Shown in pieces: positions 37,801-52,400 of a stretch of DNA of 64,000 bases. Every line of letters begins with the position of its first letter. Position 1 is the stretch's first letter. A program made the translations under genes and the position numbers. The DNA comes from Halisarca cf. caerulea (taxonomy: Eukaryota > Porifera > Demospongiae > Chondrillida > Halisarcidae). The notes under the pieces were generated by a model. The model had not been told where the DNA came from. It saw only the letters and a program-made list of their open reading frames with translations, and made no database searches. Location: contig CAUJGJ010000161.1 of NCBI GenBank assembly GCA_963170055.1, positions 2,714,475-2,778,474 on the forward strand, read 5' to 3'.

Positions 37801-40800
37801 CGAAGTTGAAATTCTGCATCCGCAAATAATTTAGTACCGCGAAAATCCTCAAGTTTTGCGTCCGCGAAAATTTAGTATCGCGAAAATTTCCGAGCACACG
37901 GTAACACAAAGAAAAACATAAAATAACATGATTAAGTATACAAGAGAATTCATCAAAATATCAGTGTCCAATCGTAGTGATCCTAGTACAGTGCATTTCC
38001 ACTTTGCGCAGCAACTGATAAACACTGAATTAGGTAGCTGAATGCTAAAGGGTCACCAGTTTTGAGGTAAAAACGGGATACAATCTGTTTCAGGAAACAC
38101 AGCATCTCTGAACCGAATGCCCCTGATGTACCCACAACTACAGGTGCAAAGAGATGTGAAGCCTCCAAATGACTGTACATCCTCACCTTCTGTATCTCAG
38201 CTCGATCAGCAACTGCCCCTGCTCTACTTGAAGCAATGGATTTGTAGGCCTTGGCAAATGTGTCAGAGCATGACATCCCATACAAGAGGGCGGCCACGGC
38301 TACGTAGATTCATGGTTACCCCGTCAGGGCGCTTGCCATCCAGCCGACTGAGATCGTGAGGCTCCCTCTGAGAGGACACCAGCTAAAGCAAGAGACCTCT
38401 GAATGATCTCATTGAGGGCATTGTGTTGAGGGTGCCGGTCTTGACTTTTCATACAGCTGTGACCATGGGTGGCAAACTCATCCACTGAGATTCCACATTG
38501 ATGGCGATGGTGAGGGCAGGACAACGGGACACCTAAGCGTAGACCAACAGAAATCGTGACAGTCATCACACATTCTGAGACCCAGCTAGGAGCCTGGAGG
38601 GGCATTTAGCCAAGCTCCGGATTCTTTGGTTGCGCCACCAAGGAGTCGTGCTTTGGTAGGAGGCAGTCTCCACGGGTTTATCCCAAGCTTTTTGCTGACT
38701 TTTGATAGAACTTGCTGGAGGAAAGGCAGGTGATTTGGCACTCCAAATGACTACAGCCTCTTCAACCATACGTTTTTTTGCTTCAAAACATACAAAAGGT
38801 ACTTCAAACTCATTCGTAAGAGGTGAGATCTATAGAGCCTTCCTACATGTCTCCATAATGAACATGCATGCTTACAACAATTATCTTTTTGACAAGGTAA
38901 AAGTCTAGTCCCAAGTCCCAGTGAAGTCACTATAACGCATTTGCTAATACTATAACTTGCAAGCTTGTATAGCAAATATAGTATTTGCTTTAAACAAAGG
39001 AGAAGGTGCAACAATGTGGTGCGTGAATTTGTGACTTTATATCAAATTGTAAGTGGACACAAGCAATGATGGCTTAGTCTTCAGAAGGTAGTAGACATTA
39101 TTCGCGTTGTGGATAGTACCTCAACATCCATATAAGAAAAAAAAGGAGGAAATTGCAGCTGAGTTCGGCATACCACCCACCATGCTTACAAACTGCACAG
39201 CTGACATCTGTAATGATACGAGGGAAGCAAAAGAAACCTACTGATTACTTTAAACAAAGCTTTGGGGGAAGTAAGGAAGTCTACACATAGGTTGTATGTT
39301 GCAAAATAAGCATTTGTGTAAGAGTTTGGTGGTGATGGGGGTGTAATGCTCATGGCACGTTGAATAGACTGAGTTTAGATGAGCGAGACTCTAACTGTTA
39401 TGTTTTCGGCAATAAGTAGCATCTTTGTGCATCCCAAAATAGATTGTATATCGGAATGTAGGAATTGTTTTTAAAAATTAACATGTTACACTTTTATTGT
39501 TTGTTGTTTATTGTTTATTTTATTGTTACACTTGTATTGTTTTTAAGTTACACGTTACACTTTTAAGTTACATATTGATCAATTCTTTTTCAAGCACTGT
39601 CCATGCATGGATAGTGCTGTGGTGCAATATCTGTGTAATGCAGAACAGTATACGTAGATCCATAGCGTACACTTTACACTTATATGGGATGAAACTGTAA
39701 CAGGTCAAAGACGTCTTATTGATTTTCTTAGATGTTCAACCTGGCCTAAGTGTGATTGTATAATTATACAGTGGAACCTTTTGTAATGAACATGACTTCT
39801 GCCACTGTGAAGTACTTACATATAGGCTATCATAAAGTTGACATTCACATGCAGAGGACGTTTTGCATTTGTGCGGCTACGTGATACACCGAAGTAGAAA
39901 ATCCACACATTTGCAATGAATGCTCTGTTAGAACAAGTACTAATGTAAGGGCTAATAGTTAATAAGCAGTTTAGCGAGTTTAATTGTTTCTGTTACCAAT
40001 AGGAGTCCATTTGCGATTGCCCACACATTTTATAAAGTAACATCAACCCTTTTAACCTAGAACCAATATTTTGAATGTAAATGGTGGCTCTGTCTCAAGA
40101 CTGAAGAACACACCTACAATAAACAATGACTTAGATACATGTGCACTGTAAGATAAGCCCTAAAACTGTTTCAGTCAGAGAACAGACTGATCAGCAAAAT
40201 TGCCAAAGAATGTTCAAATCTTGGCCCATTTGGTAGTCTCATTGCTCTGTTTGGAGCTCAATACATCAAATTACAAACCCTAAAAAGTATACATTATCTT
40301 GAATTTTTGCTAAGCGATTCCTAAGATTCAATAAAGGAGAGGTAGGATTTCTGATTTAGTTTTGGGTCACTAAACACGTCGGCCATGATAGTGGCTGTTA
40401 GCAACATCATCTTGTTCCTCAACCCACAGCACTATTGGGTCTCAGAATAATAGCGAGGTCTGAACTGTGTTCAAAACTAGTTAGTATTTTAATTACTACA
40501 ACTGTAACCAAGTGTGTCAGCCCCACAAGCTTTGTAGTGATATACAGTAGCCACCAATTTGAGCAATTCAAGGGACTTGCTGTCAGCCATCTTAACAACC
40601 AGAACAGTACTGTAGATAGTGAAAAGAGTGATTTGGACTCGCTTTATAGAGTATAGATGTGGATGAGGCACTGTCAAATGATTTGGTACTGTAATGTGTG
40701 AGATTATCCCTGTTTCTGAGAAATTCCCTCCATACATTATTACCTTCCAATATACTGGACAAAGATAATATATTAAATTCAACACAGCCTACATATTTTT

Positions 40801-43800
40801 ATGCTTACAGACATCTTACTAGAGCCTTCTAGAAAGCAAAGCCTACTTTAGTTGTATGACTATGTAATGTGTACCAGATACAGCTTTATGAACTATCTAG
40901 TGTTTGAGTATGTCTTTACTCAGCCCTGGTAATGTGGGAATGTTGCTTATACTGAATGGAACTGCAGTACCTTTATAATCCTAGAGCAGAGACTCCTTTT
41001 GTGTCACCAGGGCATGGCAGATGAGGTGACTACCATACAGGCACTAATTTTCATGGAACATAATATATTTCTTGGATCAAGAACTTGGCTGTAATTCACA
41101 TTTTTTCACGAATGGACTAATCCCTACTAAACAGACTATGTAGCTAGCCAAATTTTCATGATGGAATTTTTGTGACTGTAAGCTCATTTGTGAAATTTGC
41201 AAAAATGAAGCCCCACAAAATTGGCGCCTATACAGTATTGCATCCACTCATAGACAAACAACACCTGCATGGTACTTATGTCTTATGGACTGTTTTTTGA
41301 CTATGAGTTTGCTAGACAAGCTAGGAGCTCACAGATGGCCACTATTCTTCTCTTCCTCCACACCCTAAACATTGGTTTTCTTACTTGTAAAAGCTAGCCA
41401 ACATTAGTATTTGAAAGATCAGATAATTGTGTGATATTGCCTACATCTTACCACAAAGACCCAGATTTGAGACAATCACAGCTTGTGTATGATTTCAAAC
41501 TCAAACCTTTGTCATTATACTTAATTTTGTGTCAAAGTTGCTATCTTAAAACAGCTAGCACGACATTGTTCTATTTCACCTCACTTTACCAATATATTTA
41601 CACAAGTGTGTGCTTATTACCTTTCAAAATAGATGCCTTGTGCTGGAGTTGATTCCTCATTGGTTTTACATCAGTGGTTTGAAGACCATATCTCTGTCTA
41701 TGGTCAAAAGACATTTCCTATACCCAAAGAGAGTTCTAAAATGGAAAGCGAAGTTGCTTTAAGGGATAAATCATCAGCACTTGAGATTCACTTACAGTGA
41801 GATACTTACCTTTACATTTTTCATTGACATAGTCTACATTTGCTACTGTACTGCATGTGAACGTGGAAATAGATTGTGTTTCTTTTTACAAGGAAGTGTG
41901 TATGTTCAATTTGTTAGGGAGATAATGGGTTTGTTTTGACTTTGTCATTACATGCTTAATTTTATTTTGTGTTTATTCCATCAGGAAAGTTCCTTTTCTT
42001 GGAATCGGAAGGGCATGCAGCAGTCAGATGTCAACAGTTGAAACAGACAGAATTGTGGTTTTGCGGCAGTTTTTGAAGCATTTGTTCAAAAATGAACTTT
42101 TAGAAGCCAGAAAGTATATTCACACCATAGAGGAGTATTTGAAGCATCAATATTTCCAAGATTCCTTTATCAGAGAGCTTGTTGGCAATCTGACTCTTTA
42201 TGGAGGTTGCGTTTCACGCGAGCAATATGATGTGTTTGCACGTGTTATCAATACAGCTGTTATCTATGAAGAAATGGCCTCCAGAATTCTTCCACTTCTT
42301 CCCGTAATTTATCATGTACGTTAATGATGGAATATTGTGTGGTCAAAGTAGTTTGCAGGACATTTCTGTAGATGAATTTATACAGATTCTGGTGCACTTC
42401 CAAGCTGTTATTGGCATATTTTGTCACTTTATCTTGTCAACCAGGACCTGTTTGCCTCTTTACTTTTAGTTGATTCCTAATCACTAGAGTATATTTGTCA
42501 ATAATCTTACTGGAATATTATACCAAGCATTTTGCAGATTCACAGTGGTTGGTTGCCAAAGCATTTGGTGTAAAAGTCACATTCTGGCTAGTGATTTTCC
42601 AGTAAGACTATTAACTGCAGTGCTACTTAGCCATTCTAGCCTTTTCTCAATAGAATATATTATCCGATAGTAAATGTGAAGAAGCTTGGTGTGGGAGGAA
42701 ACTTTCAAGGATTTCATTAAATCGAGAAAATCATGACAATTTCCAACTATGTGGTGTTGTTTTTTTATAGAAACTTACACATAATGTGAAGCAGGAATTG
42801 TTTACAAGTGTTCAAGGCCATTTTGTTTGGGAAGATATGGAATTTTGGAAGAACGTCTTGTTTGCTGCTGTTGAATCTGAGCTATTGAGAATTTACACAC
42901 CCGAAGGGCAAGGTTTGTGATACTTCACTTGCATGGTGGTAGTGCTTACCTTGCATTGTGTTGTGACTGATAGGTTTCTTCTAATCTTTCATTTCTTTAC
43001 TGTACTTGGTATCTTATTGAATAGAAACTGAAGTTGACTTAGTTTCTGAAACCACAGCTGTTGGTGAAGTGAAGAGAAAACAATGTACGTAATAAGTATG
43101 AACATGAAAAACTATGTAGTAATGTTACCTTGCTTTTCATTTTTTGATTATTTTTAGTTCAAAAGGGCTCACTCAAAGAAACTTTGAAAAGATCTCTGCC
43201 ACGTTCTGCACAACTACGGATTACTGGAAATCAAATTAAATTACCTCAGAAATCTGAAGGAATGCCAAAGCATGGAAAGCACCATCAAAGTGGAGAGTGT
43301 CTTCTTTTGCTAGCCTACTGTGTGAGTTGACTATGTACTAGTTTCCACTCACAATGGGATGCTGCTGTACATTTGTCAAAGTTGGACTCTATTTACCTGC
43401 TACTACAGTTTCAACGGATGCATTCTTATAAAATTTTACCATGTTTTTTTCTGTATCATATGTGTACAGTTTGTACCACTTAATACCTTGCATCATTGAT
43501 AATAGAACAGAACTTACTTGAATCTGGTAAATATATTATATGTATTTTGTCTCCAATATGTTACAGATGCCAGAGCTTTTGTCTTTGCCTTCTGATATGA
43601 AAGATCTCTGTGTAAATGAGGAACAGAATGCCATTTTCAATCAAATATTTCTTTGTATTCAAAGAATTATTGAACTTAGATGTCCATTGGGGATGCTCAC
43701 TGAGGAAGGTGAGAAAGGACATTTTGTTGTCACTTTATCAGAGTGGATAGTCAGATTTGTAAGGTCTGTTGAAGTGGATCTGCAGCTGCAAGAACGATTG

Positions 43801-45897
43801 TCCAACCGCATTGTTAATATGGTGAAAGAATCAATTTCTTTGCAGTTTGAATTACTGAGGGCAATTGAAAGTCGAGCAGACAAAGTTTCTTCATTGACCA
43901 CTGTAAGGCTTAACCCTTCAACATGCATTTTGTGTTATCACTTATTCTTGTATGTACATATGCGTATACATAAACACAATATTGATTTAATGTTCTTCTT
44001 ATGTCCTAGGCTATCATGCTGCGTCCTCCTTTTCTTAAAGGAGAGACCCTTAAAAAGGTTGTTCATGCTTATCTTTTACGTGATGGTAAAAGTATGAATG
44101 CTGTCCTCCCAGCTGAAGGTCATCTGTTCTTGACTATGTATAGAGTTATATTTCTTGGTACCCCATGTAATCATGGATCCCAAAATAAAGTGGCTATTAA
44201 GAGTGTATCACTGCATTCTTTGTTCAAAGTAAAAGAGTCTACATCTTGTACTATTCTGTGTGAAGGTCGTTCTATCTCTATTCCCAAAGTCGTACAATTG
44301 AGGACTCTTACAAGTCAGGTAAGAATGTTTTGTATTGTGTGTAAGCACTTTTTAATTATTGTCTGTGGGATATACAATATGGGATGGCAGGTTGTGTTGT
44401 TTGTCTAGTCTCCATCTTATGTGTGGGTGGGGTGTCTTCAAGGAACAAGATAAATGAATGACTTGTAATTTTCAATTATACTTCAGCTGTTAAAATTTGG
44501 ATTCGAAGACAGTGCCAGTGGAAGCCACATGATTTCTAAAGTTATTCAGCTACGTTATCCTGAGCAAGTGAAAATTGGCCTTCCTTTGAAGGATAGTGAA
44601 AATCTTAGAGATCACCAGAAGCCCAGACCTTCACTTAAACGAACTAGGAGTAGGAATCAGTCAATGGATTATGATGCATCAGCCATTAGTTGTTTGTCTC
44701 AGTCATATTATTGTAAGGAATACTCCCGTATGCAGCTTGGTACACTAAATGTCAAAGGAAGTGGGAATGGTCAGTGGAGAGTTAGCAAATTGAATATGGG
44801 CTACAGTGTTTGTAGCAGGTACGTATGTGCTTTGCATATAAACATGAACTACTATATTTTTATTGCTGTACTTTTATGCAGTATTTTTCTGTATACTTGT
44901 AGTTACCCATGTGTAGTTGCCATTCCTGAAAAGCTTGCTGATCAAACATTGCTTGGAGTGGCTTCACAGTTTTTGGAGAACCGATTCCCAGCTGCTACTT
45001 GGAGAAATCAATCCAATGGAGCCACTCTTCTTAGATCAAGTTCTTTTAATTACAAAGTACCAAAGCAGACAGCTACAGTTGGACCTGATCACTTGGATGA
45101 TAACAAAGATGATAAAAGGATTTATGGTATCTACAGTGCCGAAGTTGAAAGTATGATTAAAAGTATCATTGATGTAACTCCATCCAGCTGGACACCTTCA
45201 ACATGTGATAGCCTCACGAAAGGTGTAGAACCAAAATCTGTTGCCATTGCCTTTGATCATCCTTCAGACTGTGAAGAAGATAATGAAGAAACAACTGAGT
45301 CAGTAGATGATCTCCTCTTAGACAAAGAACCCGGCTCTCATGGCTTTGGAGTGCACGATGTACTGTCTGACAGTGGTGATGAGGAAGATCAAAAGCAACA
45401 AACAGACATAGATTCTTCATCTCTCTCTCATCCTGAAGACAAAATTGTGATGAAATTCAGTAGTATACCTACAAATCCAGTGGATTGGGTCACTGTTGAT
45501 TTGTTACCAGATGCCATACGTTTGTGGAAGCATTCACCTCTTTATGTCATTGGTGATAAAGATAGATTCAAGGTAAGATTGATAGATACAGTTCACACCA
45601 CATTTAAATACTGCATATTCTCTAGCCGAACTCCCATCTACATTGTTAAAACTGTAACTGGCCATTGCATACAACACCTTTTTTGTTTAGTAGGGGATAT
45701 TACAGTGTCTTTTGTGAATGCCTGTGGGAATTATGCTTATCTTTCACTGGTTCACAAAATTTAAAGTGGTAACTTTCTTAATTTAATACTTTTTTGATTC
45801 ACAGAATATTCCAAAGGAGACGTACTCAGGTTGTACTTTTGTTCCTGTAGAGGTATGTATATATGAAATGTATTGTATATACTGTATATATAGCAGC

Positions 45898-45952
<55 letters not shown>

Positions 45953-48900
45953 ACACTCAAACTCCCCTTATCCGGGCACCTTGGGACCGGGCACTGTCCG
46001 TAACTCAGAAACAACCGTAACTGGGAATACACATGTACATTTTGCTCATACTATATAGAGTACAGTACAATATATATGGACATACTATCACGATTGGTAA
46101 TTGATCTGGCATACATTACTTACGTATGCCAGATCATACATACTAGGTTATTAGATTTCGCCATCTTTTCAACATGAGCTCTTACTACACGCTATTATTA
46201 GGTTAGGTAAGCTTATATTGACAGGGGAAGCCTGTAGCCAATTAAGTGGCTACTTTTCTAGGCGCCCTATTAGATCATAGATAGTATAGATTATCTATGG
46301 TTAGATCATAGATCATAGAAATCTAAATTAGATCACAGACCCTATAATTAGATTCATTCACATGATGTCATGTGTTTATGGGGACTCAAGTTACTCAACC
46401 TGCCCAGTAAGACAGAGGTGCCCGGACATGGGGAGTCCAGATAAGGGGAGTTTGAGTGTATATATAATGCTGCTATATTTATAATAGGGAATATTACATA
46501 TTTTTTTGAATGCCTGTGGGATTTATGCTTACCTTTCACTGATGATTGATTTGACATTTATGTGGGACATACAGATGATGATACAGACGATGGCGGACAA
46601 GGTTGGCCACGTGGGCCGTGATAAAGTTTGATTTCCTTCATCTATCAGAATTGAAGCTCGAGCATCTACATGACTAGACACATTTCGACTACATAAATCA
46701 ATGAAACATCTAAATATCAAAGGTACCCGATTCCTCTTTGCCACTGCTTTTGTTGCCGTTGTCACTGGTGCTACGCACATCATGTCTGGATGTTCAAAGA
46801 GAGGTGTCTGCTCTGTTTGCCGCAGGGATATGCCCTTCCTAACCAATGGTACAGTGAAAATCCACAGTCCAGTTGATGACCGATGCGTAGGATCTAGAAA
46901 GAACCCGCAAGTTCACTCCGAGGAACGCAACAGCGTGCCGCATTCTCCTGTATCAAAGGGGCTTGCATAACCACCTTCTTCTCATTCTGGCAGCAGCTTG
47001 AGGTCCAAGTCCGCTACAATTGACCCAGGTCCATTGGTTGGAAAATTACTCAAGAGAATTCCACGTTCATCTCGCTCACAAGTCGCCAAGAAATTCGCTT
47101 TGATTTTGGATGCTATCATTCACCACAACGACCCAGACTCCTGGGAACGTATGTTTCTTTTCCCTGGGAGATGTTTGCTTGTTCTTTGGAGGAGAGGAAA
47201 GAGGAGAAATTTATCAGCTATCATCAACCGGGCGGTTGAGGAAGAAGGTGACATTTGCATTCCCCGCCCTCCAGCCCTCAACAAACGCAACCTGCACCGA
47301 CTGCTAGCAGCTAGGATCTCATCTAAGCTTCCGAGGAGCCGTCAGAATCACTAGTTCTGCTGAGTCTTTCTGTTGCCCTGACGAGAACTCACTGAAATTG
47401 CTGCAAGAATAGCACCCTTCTCCTTACCCTGACTCCAATTTACCTCCTTGTCATCTACCCAACACCACCCCTCTAACAGTGAGCTCCCAAATCTTAACTA
47501 AAGCAGTGTATGCCTTCCCCACCAGCTCGGCATGTGGTCATGATGGCATGTACCTACAGATTTTGAAGGATCTCATTTCTCCTTCCCTAGGCCGTGTTGC
47601 CAAAGCCCATATCTCCTCCCTGACAAAGTTTGTCAACTTGATGTTAAATGGCAAAGTTCCCAAGGAAGCCTGCCAGTTCTTCTTTAGTACAAGCCTCATA
47701 GGTTTGAATTAAGTTAATGGTGGGGTGAGGCCTATTGCTATTGGTTATGCACTTCGTCGCTTAGTTTGCAAGTGTCCATGTGCCATAGTGAGAGATGAGA
47801 TGCAGTTACTTCTTTCTCCTTCCCAACTGGGTTTCGGAGTTCCTCATGGAATAGAAGCAGCAGTTCATGCAGGGAGGGCATATCTCACAAGCATGGATGA
47901 TGGAAATGCAAAAATTGGATTTCTGGAATGCATTCAGCACACTGAGGAGAGACAAGATGCTAGAAGCTGTTTTAGATAAAGCCCCCAGTGTGTTCCCTCT
48001 TGCCCACTGTGCTTACAGCACCCATTCATTTCTATGCTATGGGCAAGGGGATGTGATCATCTCTTCTGAAGAAGTACAGCAGGGTGATCCCTTGGGTCCG
48101 CTCCTATTTTGTTTTGCAATCCACAACCTGGTTGCTGCAATTCAAACCGAGTTTGCAGTTTTCTATCTCGATGATGGGACACTGAGTGGATCTGTGGCAG
48201 TCCACAGGTCCACTCATGTCTGCTTTAACATCCATTGAGCACGGAGCCAGAAGCCTAGGTCTAGAGCTGAATCACTCCAAGTCTGAGCTGATTTGTGTTG
48301 ATGACTCCACTAAGGATTGCATACTGTCTTCCTTTCCACTGCTGAAGATTACTGACCATACTGCAAGAGGGACTCTGCCCTTTCTGCATGGAAGATTGAC
48401 CTGCCTGTAGAAATATCCTCTCCAGAAGCTAGCAATAGACAGAAGGCCTGGGATGAACCTAAGGTTGCCCATTTGCTTGACACTCTCCTTGCTCAATGCA
48501 ATGACCAAGTATCAAGGGCACGCCTCCTATCCGCTGGATGTAGTGAGTCCGGTACATGGCTTAATGCCCCACCAGTTTCCTCACTAGGCCTGCGTATGTC
48601 CAACGACACAGTGCGTATAGCCATTGGCTTAAGAGTTGGTGCCCCTCTGTGCCTGGCCCGTGAATGTTGCTCCTGTGGTACACCAGTTGATGAATTTGGT
48701 CGCCACGGCCTAAGCTGCAGATCAAGTCAAGGAAGGAGCTTCCGCCATCAATCGTTGAATAACGTTATTCATCACTCCCTGGTCTCCGTAAATGTACCTA
48801 GTAGGCTAGAACCCTCAGGCCTTCATAGGTCTGATGGAAAGCGCCCTGATGGTGTATCCATGATCCCCTGGCCTAATGGTAGATTTCTTGTATGGGACGC

Positions 48901-49419
48901 AACCTGTGTGGACACATTTTGTGAATCCCACAGGCAGGGATCCTCACTGGAAGCAGGAGGTGCTGCGGCACATGCTGAAAGGGCAAAGGCATGGAAGTAT
49001 GCACACCTGGACCATGCCTACAGGTTTCAACCTGTTGCATTCGAAACATGCGGCACACTTGGTCCAGAATCCCTACCATTCCTCAAAGAGCTTGGGAGGC
49101 GGCTCAGATCAGCCACGGGTGAGCCTAACTCATACGTTTACCTGATCCAGCAGCTCTCTGTGGCCATTCAGGTTGGCAACTCAATTTCAGTATTGGGGAC
49201 TCTCCCAAACATTTCTAGTTATTTTGAATGCATGTAATCAGTGTGTTAGTGTATTTAATACTTATGTTGTATATTCCATAGGTTATATGGGCAGTGGTAT
49301 ATGTGTAGGCAGTTAATTATAGTTCATTATAGTGTTATTATTCTACTAATAATTACAATGTATCTGTACATAATAATAATAGTGCGTGTTGATAATAATA
49401 ATAATAATAAAAAACAATA

Positions 49420-49464
<45 letters not shown>

Positions 49465-52400
49465 GTATATATATATATATAGTGGAGCCTCGCTTATCCT
49501 ACTATTTTGGGACCAGCCTATAGTCGAATAAGTGAAACGGTCGTTTATGTGAAGCATGCATCATTGTCATAGTACATGTACATAATATTAACATAGTAAT
49601 AATAATAATAATCTCCCAAGTACGAGATTTGACGTCTGAAGTGTTAACTCCTTACCAATTGGAGTTTGGTGTGGCCCAAGGAGCGGAATGTGCTGTACAT
49701 GCAGTACATATTTTTACAAACAACCTCACCCCACATTAGGCCCTGGTTAAAGTTGATTTTCGAAGCACCTTTAATTGCATTAGGAGGAATAAGATGTTGG
49801 CAGCTGTAGAAGAATTTACCCCTAGCCTGTTACCGTTTGTCCATTCCGCTTACTCCTCTGTATCAAAACTGTTCTGGGAAGATGTCGAGGTTGCATCTGC
49901 AGAAGGTGTCCAGCAGGGAGACCCTATCGGTCCCCTACTTTTTTGCATCACCATCCACAAAATGGTTTCACAGCTGGAATCCGCTTTCAATGTTTGGTAT
50001 TTGGACAATGGGACACTTGGAGGCATGGAACAGGAGCTAGTTAGTGCATTGGAGACCATACAGCGAGAAGGAGAGCACATGCCTTCTCTTTTGAATTCCT
50101 TTCAAGACTTGAAAATTGTGGGCCCATCATGTGCTACCCTCCTGGGTTCACCTCTTTTTGTACCACTGTCTCAGGTTCATGCCTTGAGTCCAAGGTATAC
50201 CAGCTGGAGTTAATCAGTGACTGCCTCTTAGAGAAAAGAGCGAAGGCACTGCAGTGCTTCTCCACGACTCCTGTTATTTTGATTGCCATCTTGATCACTG
50301 CAAAAGTGGCCAACCACAAAAATTGAGCTCCTCAAACATTTAGCGTTTTATGATGTATGTATGTATATGCACTGTGTGCTTTAGTGTGTACGTATTGACA
50401 TTGTTCACTTGCCTTTTTCCTGTTGTTTTATACTATACTTTTCACAGGTTCCGGATATTCAATGTGTAATGGCAAGTTTTAGAAAGTTGACCAGAGCCTG
50501 TTGCCCTTCATCTCAAAAGCAACAACAGTCCACTTTCTTGTCTGATGTTGAAAATAGCCATTGGATTGATCACCTATCCACTCTCCTACAGCTGTCAGTG
50601 GCCATTGCTGACTTGATTCATATTCAAGGATCATCAGTACTTGTTGCCCTAGAAAAAGGCATGGATGTTACTGCTCAGGTATTGTACCTTTTTGCTAAAT
50701 GAAGACCATATTTAAAGTCCACAAGTGGACTAGTATGACCTTCTGTACTGTGTATACCTGCACCATATGCTATCCTAATGTAAACATTTCCTCATTTGGT
50801 TGCATCACGTTTGCTTTGTGAATTTGTAAACAACAAGGCAAACCTGATGCAAAGTTACATCAGGTTTGCCTCATGGGACTTTTTTATCAGGTTTTCTTTG
50901 TATAATATCTGCACCACCAGGGGATTGCCCATTGACTTGCTGTGTTGTACTATGAAGCATAAATTATCTATATAATATTATACATTAAACTATGTTGTTT
51001 CATGTGATCAGCCTGGTGATAAAATTCATTCCTTTAATAGGAATTGTTGTAAGGGGTCAAATCAGCAACTTCACATCATCAGCTAATCCTAGTGCTTGAT
51101 TTTCATTGTTCCATCTCTCTTTTTGGCATACATACATGTATCCAGGTGGTTTCACTCGCTCAAATAATACTTGATCCTTTCTACCGGACAATTGAAGGGT
51201 TTTGCCACTTGGTGGAGAAGGATTGGCTGGCTTTTGGCCATCCTTTTACAAAAAGAAACAATCAGTTATTGGGTTCTGCTCTCAAGCATGATTTAAGTCC
51301 AATATTCTTGCAGTTTCTTGATTGCATACATCAGGTACTTTTTGTGTTCAAGCTGTCTGTTACGTAGCATTTGTATTTCATATATGTATACTCAATAAGT
51401 CTCAGGATTACTTCATTAATTTTATATGATTATCTGTGCATTTGTCTTTGAAATTAGCTTTGACTGTTTACTAGTATTGCCAGAGAAAAGAGTTGTCAGA
51501 CTTTGTCCTCAACTCTTTAAGTTTATAGTAGTTGCAATATAGGAGTGGCAAAGCTGCCCTATAGAGTATCATGTAACTAGGGTTTTAGCTAAAGCAGGGT
51601 AGCGTACCACCCTGCTGTCATTTCCCCACCCTGCTTTCAGTCTCCCCACCCTGTTTTTTTCTCTCCACCCTGCTTTCATTCTTGTGTGAGATCATGGGGG
51701 TTATGAGTATAGGAGCAGAAATCCATCATTTTTGTGCATCGATTAGTTAATTTTGATTTACATTGACTTGGATGAAAAAAATTGTGGCAAGAATTCACTG
51801 TACTGCAATCACTGACTTATGCTATAGCCCTCCCCCCTGCTATGGAAAAATTCTGGCTAGAATACTGGTAATGCTGTCAGTTTTTGCCAGAATGTTTGCT
51901 TTGTTTCAATGTCATCAGAGCTCTCACTTACTCTGATTCATTGCTTTGGTTATTAACTGCACATTTACTTGTATTGAAATTCAAAAAACACAGCCGGTCT
52001 TTTACCCTTATTGCATGGATGGCCATTGTAATGTCTATGTTTGTAAGAACCATTTTGTGATTATAGATTGGTGGAACAGGAAGTGGTGGTTCTGTGTTGT
52101 TTTGTATTCTGTGCTTCTTCAAATGCTGAAGACGTTGAAATGTGTTCATTGGCATATAATTATGAAATCACCTTTTCTCTTGATTACTGGTGCAATTGCT
52201 GTAGGTTCTCACTCAGTGTCCATCATCTTTTGAGTTTAATGACTGCTTCCTGAAGACAGTAGCATTTCATTACTCATCTTCAAGATTTCACACATTTTGT
52301 TTGAACTGTGAAAATGAACGAGTTGAGTATGGATGGTGCGAATACAGGCAAAGTCAGGAAGCAGCTGATGGCGAAGAGATATCATCGTTTTGGGATTATA

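Noticed and set aside
44529..45764. Single 411-codon ORF as one exon
   Set aside because: It reads through an in-frame intron (44819-44902) and past the donor at 45573. Homology to myotubularin is continuous only when these are removed.
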